Assembly (NCBI GenBank): GCA_021203685.1
Contig: JAJQAS010000196.1
Coordinates: forward strand, 1-21,413
Direction: 5' to 3'
Source: Clostridiales bacterium
GTDB taxonomy: Bacteria; Bacillota; Clostridia; Oscillospirales; Oscillospiraceae
Length of the DNA: 21,413 nt
Shown piece by piece: positions 6,418 to 13,244 of this stretch. The translations under genes were made by a program, and so were the position numbers. Below the pieces are notes generated by a model. The model was not told the DNA's origin, did not search any database, and saw only the letters and a program-made list of their open reading frames with translations. Every line of letters starts with the position of its first letter. Position 1 is the stretch's first letter.

Positions 6418-7049
6418 TACACACCCAGGACTTTCATGATCGCGGCGTTGGTGGCCTCGATGCCGCCCTGGTTGGGGACGACCTTCAGCAGCCCACGGGC
6501 CTCGTAGAAGCCCTTCAGCGGCTCGGTCTGCTCGTGGTAGGTCACCAGGCGGGCCTTGACGGTCTCAGGCTTGTCGTCCTTGCGCTGGGTCAGAGCCTGA
6601 CCGCAGAGGTCGCAGACGCCGTCCACCTTGGGCGGGTTTGCCACCACATGGTAGGTGGCGCCGCAGGCCAGGCAGGTGCGGCGGCCGGTCATGCGCTGCT
6701 CGATCTCCTCGTCGGAGACCTCCAGGGACACGACCGCGTCGAAGGTGATACCGGCGGCCTCCATGGCCTCGGCCTGGGCGATGGTGCGGGGCACGCCGTC
6801 CAGGATATAGCCCTGCTGGCAGTCCGGCTCCTGGAGCCGCTCGTTGATGACGCCGATGATGACCTCATCGGGCACCAGCTTACCGGCGTCCATATACTCT
6901 TTGGCTTTCAGCCCCACGGGGGTGCCGTTTTTCACAGCCGCCCGGAGGATGTTGCCGGTGGAAATGGTGGGGATGTTCAGCTTCTTGCTAATGATCTCGG
7001 CCTGGGTGCCTTTACCGGCGCCAGGCGCGCCCAAAAGGATCAGTTTCAT
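6417..7049 (-). CDS. adk: Adenylate kinase (zinc-lid type)
   Basis: This 210-residue kinase interconverts ATP plus AMP and two ADP. The P-loop GAPGAGKGT is residues 7-15, the AMP-binding TGNILRAAV follows at 31-39, and GYILDGVPRT at 80-89 is the Walker-B region (Val where Phe is usual). The lid carries Cys126, Cys129, Cys146 and Cys149, a zinc site typical of Gram-positive long adenylate kinases. AAAGGTGG precedes the ATG. It lies between secY and map as in other Firmicutes, and its TAA overlaps the map ATG by one base. Confidence 0.99.
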   Translation of the reverse strand: MKLILLGAPGAGKGTQAEIISKKLNIPTISTGNILRAAVKNGTPVGLKAKEYMDAGKLVPDEVIIGVINERLQEPDCQQGYILDGVPRTIAQAEAMEAAGITFDAVVSLEVSDEEIEQRMTGRRTCLACGATYHVVANPPKVDGVCDLCGQALTQRKDDKPETVKARLVTYHEQTEPLKGFYEARGLLKVVPNQGGIEATNAAIMKVLGV

Positions 7050-7067
7050 TGCTCTTCCACCTTTCTC

Positions 7068-8366
7068 TTAGCCCAGGAAGCCCTTGTAGTGCTTCATCAT
7101 CATCTGCGCTTCCAGCGCCCGCTGGGTCTCCAGCGCCACGGAAACGACGATCAGAACAGAGGTGCCGCCGATGGACAGGGCGGAGACGTTGAACACCGCG
7201 CCGGTGATGTTGGGAATGACAGCGATGACTGCCAGATACAGCGCGCCGAACAGCGTGATGCGGTTGAGCACCTTGCTCAGGAACTCGGCGGTGGGACGGC
7301 CTGCCCGGAAGCCGGGGATAAAGCCGCCCTGCTTCTTCAGGTTGTTGGCCACTTCCACGGGGTTGAACTGGATGGTGGCGTAGAAGTAGGAGAAGCCGAC
7401 GATGAGCAGCACATACACCACGTTGTAGAACACCGTATCCGTGTCAAACACCTGCATGAACCAGGAGTTGGCCAGGCTGGGCACAAAGGCCGCGACAGTG
7501 GCGGGCAGGGAGGCGATGGTCTGGGCGAAGATGATGGGCATAACGCCGGACATATTCACCTTCATGGGGATGGTGGTGGACTGACCGCCGTACATCTTCC
7601 GTCCCACCACGCGCTTGGCGTACTGGACGGGGATGCGGCGCTCAGACAGACTGATGAACACCACGGCGATGAGGATGACCGCCACGCCGATGACGATGAC
7701 GGGAACGAAAGCGGGGTGCAGCACGATTTCTGCGTCGCTGTTGTCGGCCAGCCAGTTCTTCGCGCCCAGGTACATATAGTAAATGGCGTTGGGAACGCGG
7801 GAGATGATGCCGGCGAACAGCAGGATGGAAATGCCGTTGCCCACGCCGTGCTCGGTGATCTGCTCGCCCAGCCACATGACAAAGACGGAGCCGGCGGTGA
7901 AGGTGGCGATGATGACGATGGCCGCCCAGATGGACTCATCCTCCAGCAGGCTGTTGTAACGGATCAGCATATAATAGCCGAAGCCCTGCAGCAGGCCCAG
8001 ACCCAGAGTGGTGTACCGGGTGATCTGCTCCAGCTTTTTGCGTCCGGCCTCGCCGCCGTCCCGCTGCATCCGCTCCAGGGCGGGAATGGCAACGGTGAGC
8101 AGCTGGATGATGATGGAGGCGTTGATATAGGGCTGGATGGACAGCGCCAGCATGGTGGCCCGGCTGTAGGAGCCGCCGGACATGACGTTCATCAGGCCCA
8201 GGATGTTGTTGGAGGCCGCAGTGAAGTAGCTCGACAATCCGTCGGTGTCGATGAAGGGGACGGGAATGTTGTTCCCAAGGCGGAAAATGACCAAGATGAA
8301 AGCAACGTAAATGAGTTTTCTGCGCAGTTCCGGAACCTTCCAGGCGTTGCGAATCGTCTCAATCAT
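7068..8366 (-). CDS. secY: Protein translocase subunit SecY
   Basis: This 432-residue integral membrane protein is the SecYEG channel core, with ten hydrophobic helices alternating with short loops. The start MIETIRNAWKVPELRRKLIY, the plug region after GLMNVMSGG, ALSIQPYINASIIIQLL, the cytosolic QYAKRVVGRKMYGGQ loop, KVNMSGVMPIIFA and GGFIPGFRAGRPTAEFL are family hallmarks. The ATG immediately follows the rplO TAA (TAAATG) with GAGGTGAT upstream, so it is probably coupled to rplO. Length is normal. Confidence 0.99.
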   Translation of the reverse strand: MIETIRNAWKVPELRRKLIYVAFILVIFRLGNNIPVPFIDTDGLSSYFTAASNNILGLMNVMSGGSYSRATMLALSIQPYINASIIIQLLTVAIPALERMQRDGGEAGRKKLEQITRYTTLGLGLLQGFGYYMLIRYNSLLEDESIWAAIVIIATFTAGSVFVMWLGEQITEHGVGNGISILLFAGIISRVPNAIYYMYLGAKNWLADNSDAEIVLHPAFVPVIVIGVAVILIAVVFISLSERRIPVQYAKRVVGRKMYGGQSTTIPMKVNMSGVMPIIFAQTIASLPATVAAFVPSLANSWFMQVFDTDTVFYNVVYVLLIVGFSYFYATIQFNPVEVANNLKKQGGFIPGFRAGRPTAEFLSKVLNRITLFGALYLAVIAVIPNITGAVFNVSALSIGGTSVLIVVSVALETQRALEAQMMMKHYKGFLG

Positions 8367-8807
8367 TTAGATCACCTCAGCCTTTCCTCCTGCGGCTTCG
8401 ATCTTCTCCTTCGCGGAAGCGGAGAAAGCAGTGGCCTGAACGGTCAGCTTCTTTGTGATCTCACCGTTGCCCAGGACTTTCACGCCGTACTTGCACTGGG
8501 TCAGGACCCCCGCATCCAGCAGGGTCTGGAGGTTGACGGTGGAACCGTCTTCAAACTGGTTCAGCGCGGAGACGTTGACAGCGTCCAGGCGCTTGGCAAA
8601 GATGTTGTTGAAGCCGCGCTTGGGGACGCGGCGGGCCAGCGGCATCTGGCCGCCCTCAAACCCGATGCGGACGCCGCCGCCGGAGCGAGCCTTCTGGCCC
8701 TTGTGGCCGCGGCCGGCAGTCTTGCCGTTGCCGGAACCGGCGCCGCGACCCTTGCGCTTGGGCACGGAGGTGGAGCCGGGCGCGGGAGACAGGTTATAAA
8801 GTTCCAT
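8367..8807 (-). CDS. rplO: 50S ribosomal protein L15
   Basis: This 146-residue uL15 starts MELYNLSPAPGSTSVPKRKG, followed by the glycine/arginine-rich extension GAGSGNGKTAGRGHKGQKAR, GGVRIGFEGGQMPLARRVPK and the globular C-terminal domain ending AAGGKAEVI. The N-terminal extension threads into 23S rRNA. AAGGAGG precedes the ATG by 9 nt. It abuts secY with no spacer. Nothing unusual. Confidence 0.99.
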   Translation of the reverse strand: MELYNLSPAPGSTSVPKRKGRGAGSGNGKTAGRGHKGQKARSGGGVRIGFEGGQMPLARRVPKRGFNNIFAKRLDAVNVSALNQFEDGSTVNLQTLLDAGVLTQCKYGVKVLGNGEITKKLTVQATAFSASAKEKIEAAGGKAEVI

Positions 8808-8820
8808 GTTCTGGCCCTCC

Positions 8821-9003
8821 TTACTGTTCTTCGGTGACCTGGAGCAGGTAACCGATCTGTGCGATCTTGCCCCTGGTGGCGGCGTTGTCGGGCTGGACGG
8901 TCACGTCCCCGATCTTCCGCAGGCCCAGGGCGGCGGCAGTCGCCTTGTGGGGGGCGATGCGGCCGTTCAGGCTCTTGACGAGCTTAATTTTCAGATTTGC
9001 CAT
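8821..9003 (-). CDS. rpmD: 50S ribosomal protein L30
   Basis: This 60-residue uL30 has the bacterial pattern LKIKLVKSLNGR, KATAAALGLRKIGDVTVQPD and RGKIAQIGYLLQV. AAGGAGG lies 8 nt before the ATG. It sits between rpsE and rplO as in most Firmicute spc operons. Length matches the short bacterial form. Confidence 0.98.
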   Translation of the reverse strand: MANLKIKLVKSLNGRIAPHKATAAALGLRKIGDVTVQPDNAATRGKIAQIGYLLQVTEEQ

Positions 9004-9016
9004 TGTCGGTTCCTCC

Positions 9017-9511
9017 TTACAGCTCTTCCACGTTCTTGCCGCGGGTCTTGGCGACCTGCTCAGGAGTACGCAGGCTCTTCAGGCCGGCGAAGGTGGCGGA
9101 GACCACGTTCTGCGGGGTGTTGGAGCGCAGGCACTTGGTACGGATGTCGGAGATACCGGCGGCTTCCATGACGGCACGGACGGGACCGCCGGCGATGACG
9201 CCGGTACCGGGGGCGGCGGGCTTCATCAGCACGCGACCGGCGGAGAACTCGCCGATGACCTCGTGGGGGATGGTGGTGCCGGACATGGACACGGTGATCA
9301 TGTTCTTCTTGGCGTCCTCGATGCCCTTGCGGATAGCTTCGGGCACCTCAGCGGCCTTGCCCAGGCCATAGCCCACGCGGCCCTTGCCGTCGCCGATGAC
9401 CATCAGCGCGGAGAACTTCATGACGCGGCCGCCCTTGACGGTCTTGCTGACGCGGTTCAGATAAACCAGCTTCTCAATATATTCGCTGGCCTCTTTTTCA
9501 TATCTAGGCAT
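9017..9511 (-). CDS. rpsE: 30S ribosomal protein S5
   Basis: This 164-residue uS5 contributes to decoding accuracy and the mRNA entry channel. The N-terminal double-stranded RNA-binding domain covers roughly 12-75 (VYLNRVSKTVKGGRVMKFSA, VIGDGKGRVGYGLGKAAEVP) and the C-terminal domain includes APGTGVIAGGPVRAVMEAAG and KCLRSNTPQNVV. GAAGGAGG lies 7 nt upstream of the ATG. Length is normal and the order rplR-rpsE-rpmD is standard. Confidence 0.99.
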   Translation of the reverse strand: MPRYEKEASEYIEKLVYLNRVSKTVKGGRVMKFSALMVIGDGKGRVGYGLGKAAEVPEAIRKGIEDAKKNMITVSMSGTTIPHEVIGEFSAGRVLMKPAAPGTGVIAGGPVRAVMEAAGISDIRTKCLRSNTPQNVVSATFAGLKSLRTPEQVAKTRGKNVEEL

Positions 9512-9528
9512 GTTCGTTCCTCCTTCGC

Positions 9529-9888
9529 TTAGAACTGCAGGCCGCCCTCGCGGGCGCCTTCGGCCAGGGCCTGTACGCGGCCATGATAGACATAACCGCC
9601 GCGGTCAAACACCACGGTGTCGATGCCCTTGGCCTTGGCGCGCTCAGCCACGGTCTTGCCCACCTGACGGGCGGCGGCCTTCTTGTCGCCCTCGCAGGTG
9701 AAGCCCTTCTCCAGGGAGGAAGCGGAGACCAGGGTCACGCCGTTGACATCGTCGATGACCTGGGCGTAGATGTTGGTCTCGCTGCGGAATACATTCAGGC
9801 GGGGTCTCTCGGGCGTGCCGGAGATCTTCGCACGGACGCGCTTATGGCGCTTCAGGCACTGCGCGTTGGTATTGGGTCGGTTAATCAT
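9529..9888 (-). CDS. rplR: 50S ribosomal protein L18
   Basis: This 119-residue uL18 binds 5S rRNA in the central protuberance. MINRPNTNAQCLKRHKRVRA opens it, with GTPERPRLNVFRSETNIYAQ, then TLVSASSLEK and VVFDRGGYVYHGRVQALAEG. A GTG three codons earlier keeps the frame open, but it is only 1 nt after AGGAGG, whereas the ATG at 9888 is 10 nt from it, so the ATG is chosen. It starts shortly after rplF. Confidence 0.98.
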   Translation of the reverse strand: MINRPNTNAQCLKRHKRVRAKISGTPERPRLNVFRSETNIYAQVIDDVNGVTLVSASSLEKGFTCEGDKKAAARQVGKTVAERAKAKGIDTVVFDRGGYVYHGRVQALAEGAREGGLQF

Positions 9889-9906
9889 AATTGGCACACC
9901 TCCTTA

Positions 9907-10455
9907 TTACTTCTTCTTGGCGCCGGTCTTGCCTTCCTTACGGCGGATGACTTCATCGGCATACTTGATGCCCTTGCCCTTATAAGGCTCGGGAGGACGC
10001 TTGCTGCGGACGACGGCGGCGAACTGGCCCACCTTCTGCTTGTCGCAGCCCTTGATGAGGATCTTGTTGGGGTCGGGCACTTCGATGGTGATGCCGGGGA
10101 TCTCGTCCATCTTGACCTGATGGGAGTAACCGATGTTCATCACCAGGGTCTTGCCCTCCTTGGCCACACGGTAGTCGATACCGTTGACCTGCAGCTCTTT
10201 GGTGAAGCCGTCGGACACGCCCACCACCATGCCGTTCAGGATGGAACGGGTGGTGCCGTGCAGGGCGCGGTTTTCCTTGGCGTCGTTGGGGCGGGTGCAG
10301 ATGATCTCCGTACCCTCCACCTGGATGCCGATCTGCGGCGCAAAGCCGCGGGTCAGCTCACCCTTGGGGCCTTTCACGGTGACCACATTGCCCTCGGCAA
10401 CGTTCACCGTCACCCCGGCGGGGATGGTGATAGGCATTCTGCCAACTCGAGACAT
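9907..10455 (-). CDS. rplF: 50S ribosomal protein L6
   Basis: This 182-residue uL6 lies near the factor-binding site of the large subunit. MSRVGRMPITIPAGVTV, VTVKGPKGELTR, the repeated L6 fold in the second half, and the C-terminal signature FAAVVRSKRPPEPYKGKGIK are characteristic. AAGGAGGG lies upstream of the ATG. It follows rpsH by 15 nt. Length is slightly above the usual 178 because of a Lys-rich tail. Confidence 0.99.
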   Translation of the reverse strand: MSRVGRMPITIPAGVTVNVAEGNVVTVKGPKGELTRGFAPQIGIQVEGTEIICTRPNDAKENRALHGTTRSILNGMVVGVSDGFTKELQVNGIDYRVAKEGKTLVMNIGYSHQVKMDEIPGITIEVPDPNKILIKGCDKQKVGQFAAVVRSKRPPEPYKGKGIKYADEVIRRKEGKTGAKKK

Positions 10456-10470
10456 AGTTCGATACCCTCC

Positions 10471-10866
10471 TTACCAGACGTACGCCAGGACCTCGCCGCC
10501 GATGTGCGCTTCCCGCGCGGCCTTGTCGGTCATGACGCCCTTAGAGGTGGAAACAATGGCAATGCCCAGGCCATGGAGAACCTTGGGCAGCTCGCTGGCG
10601 CCCGCATAGACGCGCAGGCCGGGCTTGGACACCCGGCGCAGGCCGGAGATGGCCTTCTCGTTGCCGTTGTACTTCAGCGTGATGCGGATGATGCCCTGGG
10701 TCCCGTCGTCGATGAGCTGGTAGTTCTTGATATAACCTTCCTCCAGCAGGATCTTGGCGATGGACTTCTTCATGTTGGAAGCGGGGACATCAACAGTGGT
10801 ATGCTTGGCATTGCTCGCGTTGCGAATGCGGGTAAGCATATCAGCGATGGGATCTGTGATGTGCAT
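10471..10866 (-). CDS. rpsH: 30S ribosomal protein S8
   Basis: This 131-residue uS8 binds the central domain of 16S rRNA. MHITDPIADMLTRIRNA is the family N-terminus and the C-terminal half includes GLGIAIVSTSKGVMTDKAAR and GGEVLAYVW. The frame stays open well upstream, but the ATG at 10866 has AGGAGG 7 nt before it and gives the canonical start and length. In E. coli S8 is the repressor of the spc operon. Here the gene is preceded by a 418-nt gap with a terminator directly before its ribosome binding site, so it appears to be a separately controlled point in the cluster. Confidence 0.99.
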   Translation of the reverse strand: MHITDPIADMLTRIRNASNAKHTTVDVPASNMKKSIAKILLEEGYIKNYQLIDDGTQGIIRITLKYNGNEKAISGLRRVSKPGLRVYAGASELPKVLHGLGIAIVSTSKGVMTDKAAREAHIGGEVLAYVW

Positions 10867-10879
10867 AAACTGACCTCCT

Positions 10880-10909
10880 AAAAAATAATCACCGAGACTA
10901 CCCCGGTGA
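10880..10909 (-). terminator. Intrinsic terminator abutting the rpsH ribosome binding site
   Basis: On the minus strand TCACCGGG and CTCGGTGA form an 8-bp stem (one G-U) with a 5-nt loop, followed at once by TTATTTTTT and then AGGAGG of rpsH. Hairpin plus T-rich tract is the intrinsic terminator pattern, placed where read-through decides rpsH expression. Part of the left arm (top strand 10902-10908) is also complementary to top strand 10995-11001, giving a possible antiterminator. Confidence 0.75.
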
Positions 10910-10919
10910 CGCAAAAAGG

Positions 10920-10997
10920 TTACAGGGAGTTTCGACCGGGTTGGACTGTATCTCCACTGTTCCGGGCGCCGGTGTTTCGCGGAGCTCTGCCCGCCAC
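10920..10997 (-). CDS. Possible 25-residue leader peptide upstream of rpsH
   Basis: A GTG at 10997 lies 9 nt after a strong AAGGAGG (11013-11007) and opens 25 codons to a TAA at 10920, 10 nt before the terminator stem. The predicted peptide begins MAGRAPRNTGARNSGDTV and is rich in Arg, Asn and Gly; I recognise no family. The GTG lies in the loop of a hairpin (10987-11004), so translation and folding would compete. Ideal Shine-Dalgarno spacing supports it; lack of comparative evidence and the GTG start count against it. Confidence 0.35.
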   Translation of the reverse strand: MAGRAPRNTGARNSGDTVQPGRNSL

Positions 10998-11033
10998 CGG
11001 GCAGGTCCTCCTTGACGGCTGACGCTCGTATAT

Positions 11034-11062
11034 AATCTAACAGAAACGGCGGGAAAAAGCAA
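11034..11062 (-). promoter_or_regulatory. Candidate weak promoter for the rpsH segment
   Basis: On the minus strand TTGCTT (11062-11057) and TAGATT (11039-11034) are separated by 17 nt; an overlapping TTATAT (11035-11030) is an alternative -10. Matches to consensus are partial. The position, after a probable terminator and before the leader frame, makes a promoter plausible. Confidence 0.3.
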
Positions 11063-11065
11063 CAG

Positions 11066-11104
11066 AAAAAAGGGGAGAAGTCTCCAAATTTTTGGAGAAA
11101 CTTC
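11066..11104 (-). terminator. Probable terminator after rpsN
   Basis: On the minus strand GAAGTTTCTCC and GGAGACTTC pair with a 2-nt bulge; the inner CTCCAA/TTGGAG extends the stem. TCCCC then TTTTTT follow. The 5-nt gap between stem and T run weakens it, so it may be partial. Confidence 0.45.
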
Positions 11105-11225
11105 TTCGACCCTCTGGTCAACTTTCCCTCTTTTTGAGAAGAAAGCACTCTCCACGGGGCCGGGCGTTTCTGTTTTTCGCTCCTTCGCCGGTTTCTGCTG
11201 GATATACTTGTTGTTTTCCGGCAAA

Positions 11226-11258
11226 CCGGTGCGGTGCGCGCTGGGCGCACCGCACCGG
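11226..11258 (-). other. Perfect 14-bp GC-rich hairpin after rpsN
   Basis: CCGGTGCGGTGCGC (11226-11239) is perfectly complementary to 11245-11258, with a 5-nt loop. It starts 26 nt after the rpsN stop codon. No T run follows on either strand (the minus strand continues TTTGCCGG), so it is more likely a 3' stability or processing structure than a terminator, though partial termination is possible. Confidence 0.7.
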
Positions 11259-11284
11259 GATCGGAATTGAAATCGAAGTCCTGA

Positions 11285-11470
11285 TTACCAGGAGGCTTTC
11301 TTCACGCCGGGGATCTCGCCCTTGTAGGCCAGCTCCCGGAAGCAGATACGGCAGACGCCGTAATCCCGCAGGTAAGCGTGGGGACGGCCGCAGATCTTGC
11401 AGCGGTTGTAGCGGCGAGTGGAGAACTTGGGCTCTCTCTGCTGCTTGAGTTTCATAGACAGTTTAGCCAT
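11285..11470 (-). CDS. rpsN: 30S ribosomal protein S14, zinc type (S14Z)
   Basis: This 61-residue uS14 is the short zinc-ribbon form, with Cys24, Cys27, Cys40 and Cys43 in RCKICGRPHAY and GVCRICFREL. It ends in PGVKKASW, the usual terminus. GAGGAG precedes the ATG. It belongs to the 30S head. It is the last gene before the long gap that separates the S10/L14 half from the rpsH half of the cluster. Confidence 0.99.
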   Translation of the reverse strand: MAKLSMKLKQQREPKFSTRRYNRCKICGRPHAYLRDYGVCRICFRELAYKGEIPGVKKASW

Positions 11471-11485
11471 GTGTTTTCTCCTCTC

Positions 11486-12025
11486 TTACTTGGTGAAGGG
11501 CGCGCCCAGCATGGTCAGCAGCTCGCGGCCCTCTTCGTCGGTCTGGGCGGTGGTGACAAAGGCGATGGTCATGCCGCGGATCTTGTCGATCTTGTCGTAC
11601 TCGATCTCGGGGAAGATCAGCTGCTCCTTGACGCCCAGGGCGTAGTTGCCGCGGCCATCGAAGCCGTCGGGGTTGATGCCGCGGAAGTCGCGGACACGGG
11701 GCAGAGCCACGTTGAACAGACGGTCCACAAACTCCCACATTTTGTCCTGGCGCAGGGTAACCTTGACGCCGATGGGCATACCCTCACGGAGCTTGAAGTT
11801 GGCGATGGACTTCTTGGCCTTGGTGATGACGGGCTTCTGGCCGGTGATGGTGGCGATGTCGCCCACCACGGCGTCCAGCACCTTGGCGTTCTCCTTGGCC
11901 TCGCCCACGCCGCAGTTGACCACGACCTTCTCCAGCTTGGGGATCTGCATAACGGACTTGTAGCCGAACTTCTGCATCAGAGCAGGAGCGACTTCCTGCG
12001 TGTATTTATCCTTCAATTCAGGCAT
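11486..12025 (-). CDS. rplE: 50S ribosomal protein L5
   Basis: This 179-residue uL5 binds 5S rRNA and contacts P-site tRNA. Hallmarks are PELKDKYTQEVAPALMQKFG, IPKLEKVVVNCGVGEA, TGQKPVITKAKKSIANFKLR, the RDFRGINPDGFDGRGNYALG loop and the C-terminal MTIAFVTTAQTDEEGRELL. AAGGAG lies about 11 nt before the ATG. The next gene rpsN starts 15 nt downstream. Confidence 0.99.
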   Translation of the reverse strand: MPELKDKYTQEVAPALMQKFGYKSVMQIPKLEKVVVNCGVGEAKENAKVLDAVVGDIATITGQKPVITKAKKSIANFKLREGMPIGVKVTLRQDKMWEFVDRLFNVALPRVRDFRGINPDGFDGRGNYALGVKEQLIFPEIEYDKIDKIRGMTIAFVTTAQTDEEGRELLTMLGAPFTK

Positions 12026-12044
12026 TACAGTTTCCGCTCCTTTC

Positions 12045-12371
12045 TCAGATTTCGGCGCCGCACTTCTTGCAGACGCGGACGCTCTTGTTCTTGCCGCCGA
12101 TCTCCTTGACGGTGTGGCCCACGCGGGTGGGCTTGTCGCACTTGGGGCAGACCAGCATCACTTTGGACACATAGATGGGGCATTCCTTCTGGATGATGCC
12201 GCCCTCGTCGCCCTGGCGGCGGGGCTTGGTGTGGCAGGAGCAGACATTGACCTCTTTGACGACGACCTTGCCGCTCTTGGGCATGGCGACGAGGACCTCG
12301 CCCACCTTGCCCTTGTCCTTGCCGGACAGCACGACGACCTTGTCGCCCTGCTTGATGTTCATATTGTTCAT
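12045..12371 (-). CDS. rplX: 50S ribosomal protein L24 with zinc-ribbon tail
   Basis: This 108-residue uL24 has the KOW motif GDKVVVLSGKDKGKVGEV near the N-terminus, where it initiates 50S assembly. The C-terminal part carries Cys75/Cys78 (VCPKC) and Cys101/Cys104 (VCKKC), a likely zinc knuckle common in Firmicute L24. The frame extends six codons further upstream, almost to the rplN stop, but GAGGAGG is 9 nt before the ATG at 12371, so that start is preferred; the ATG three codons later is too far from it. Confidence 0.97.
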   Translation of the reverse strand: MNNMNIKQGDKVVVLSGKDKGKVGEVLVAMPKSGKVVVKEVNVCSCHTKPRRQGDEGGIIQKECPIYVSKVMLVCPKCDKPTRVGHTVKEIGGKNKSVRVCKKCGAEI

Positions 12372-12385
12372 GCCTGGGTACCTCC

Positions 12386-12754
12386 TCAAATTACTTCGGG
12401 AGCCAGGGACAGGATCCTCAGATACTCTTTGTCGCGCAGCTCACGAGCCACCGGCCCAAAGATACGGGTGCCCTGGGGGGTCTTGTCTTCCTTGATGATG
12501 ACGGCGGCGTTCTCATCGAAGCGGACATAGGAGCCGTCAGAGCGGCGGACGCCGCTGGCGGTGCGGACGATGACGGCCTTGACCACGTCGCCCTTCTTCA
12601 CCTGGCCGCCGGGCGTGGCCTTGCGCACAGAGGCGACGACCACATCACCGATGTTGCCATACTTCCGCCGGGAACCGCCCAGCACCCGGATGGTTTTCAG
12701 CACCTTGGCGCCGGTATTGTCGGCGACCTTCAGATAGGTTTCTTCCTGGATCAT
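12386..12754 (-). CDS. rplN: 50S ribosomal protein L14
   Basis: This 122-residue uL14 forms part of the subunit interface. MIQEETYLKVADNTGAKVLK is nearly universal, followed by GDVVVASVRKATPGGQVKKG, VRRSDGSYVRFDENAAVI and GTRIFGPVARELR. AGGAGG is 7 nt before the ATG. It follows rpsQ by 12 nt. Confidence 0.99.
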   Translation of the reverse strand: MIQEETYLKVADNTGAKVLKTIRVLGGSRRKYGNIGDVVVASVRKATPGGQVKKGDVVKAVIVRTASGVRRSDGSYVRFDENAAVIIKEDKTPQGTRIFGPVARELRDKEYLRILSLAPEVI

Positions 12755-12766
12755 ACCGGTACCTCC

Positions 12767-13024
12767 TTACTTCGCTTTCTCGACGATCTCGACCAGTCTC
12801 CAGCGCTTATCCTTGGACAGGGGGCGGGTCTCCATGACGCGAACGCGGTCGCCAATGCGGGCTTCGTTGTTCTCGTCGTGGGCCTTGAGCTTGTAGGTGC
12901 GCTTGACGATCTTCTTGTACAGCGGGTGAGCCACACGGTCGGCGATGGCCACCACGATGGTTTTGTCCATCTTATCAGAAACGACCAGGCCGACTCTGGT
13001 TTTACGGGAAGAAGTTCTTTCCAT
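12767..13024 (-). CDS. rpsQ: 30S ribosomal protein S17
   Basis: This 85-residue uS17 is an OB-fold primary binder of 16S rRNA. The sequence shows RKTRVGLVVSDKMDKTIVVA, HPLYKKIVKRTYKLKAHDEN and the RIGDRVRVMETRPLSKDKRW signature. TAGGAGG precedes the ATG. It starts 16 nt after rpmC. Length is normal. Confidence 0.99.
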   Translation of the reverse strand: MERTSSRKTRVGLVVSDKMDKTIVVAIADRVAHPLYKKIVKRTYKLKAHDENNEARIGDRVRVMETRPLSKDKRWRLVEIVEKAK

Positions 13025-13040
13025 TGATAAATCCTCCTAA

Positions 13041-13244
13041 TTAGCGGCCTGCGGAAGCGATCTGCTTCTCACGGATGATGGTTTTGACGCGGGCGATGTC
13101 CTTCTTGACATCAGCGATCTTGCCGGGATTGTGCAGCTGGTTGGTAGCGTTCTGGAAGCGGAGGTTGAACAGCTCCTTCTTCAGCTCATCCAGCTTGGTC
13201 TCCAGCTCGGCGGGAGTCATGCCGCGCACTTCAGTTGCCTTCAT
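13041..13244 (-). CDS. rpmC: 50S ribosomal protein L29
   Basis: This 67-residue uL29 is a two-helix hairpin near the tunnel exit where targeting factors dock. It has MTPAELETKLDELKKELFNL followed by RFQNATNQLHNPGKIADVKK and DIARVKTIIREKQ. Its ATG overlaps the rplP TAA by one base (TAATG), so it is probably translated by reinitiation. The start gives a standard length. Confidence 0.99.
   Translation of the reverse strand: MKATEVRGMTPAELETKLDELKKELFNLRFQNATNQLHNPGKIADVKKDIARVKTIIREKQIASAGR

Larger units (their letters stand above)
10867..11284 (-). promoter_or_regulatory. 418-nt rpsN-rpsH spacer / rpsH leader region
   Basis: Adjacent ribosomal genes here are usually separated by 0-25 nt, so this gap is exceptional. 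In transcription order it contains a 14-bp hairpin (11258-11226), a probable weak terminator (11104-11066), a candidate promoter (11062-11034), a strong Shine-Dalgarno with a 25-codon frame, a hairpin at 10987-11004, and the terminator before rpsH. The arrangement suggests that the S10-side transcript is attenuated after rpsN and that rpsH onward has its own regulated leader. Apart from the short frame there is no convincing gene. Confidence 0.6.

Noticed and set aside
6534..8837. Very long open frame on the plus strand opposite adk, secY and rplO
   Set aside because: It mirrors GC-rich codon usage of the true genes; its translation is low-complexity Gly/His/Asp-rich with no family similarity.
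11012..11036. Plus-strand TATAAT (11031-11036) with TTGACG upstream
   Set aside because: The spacer is only 13 nt and there is no plus-strand gene to drive; not a credible promoter.
10898..11224. A 108-codon open frame in the rpsN-rpsH gap
   Set aside because: No ribosome binding site of note, composition unlike a protein, and it overlaps the hairpins and terminators; likely chance.
10867..11250. In-frame N-terminal extension of rpsH of about 128 codons
   Set aside because: S8 starts at MHITDP with a perfect ribosome binding site; the upstream residues have no S8 similarity and run through the terminator.
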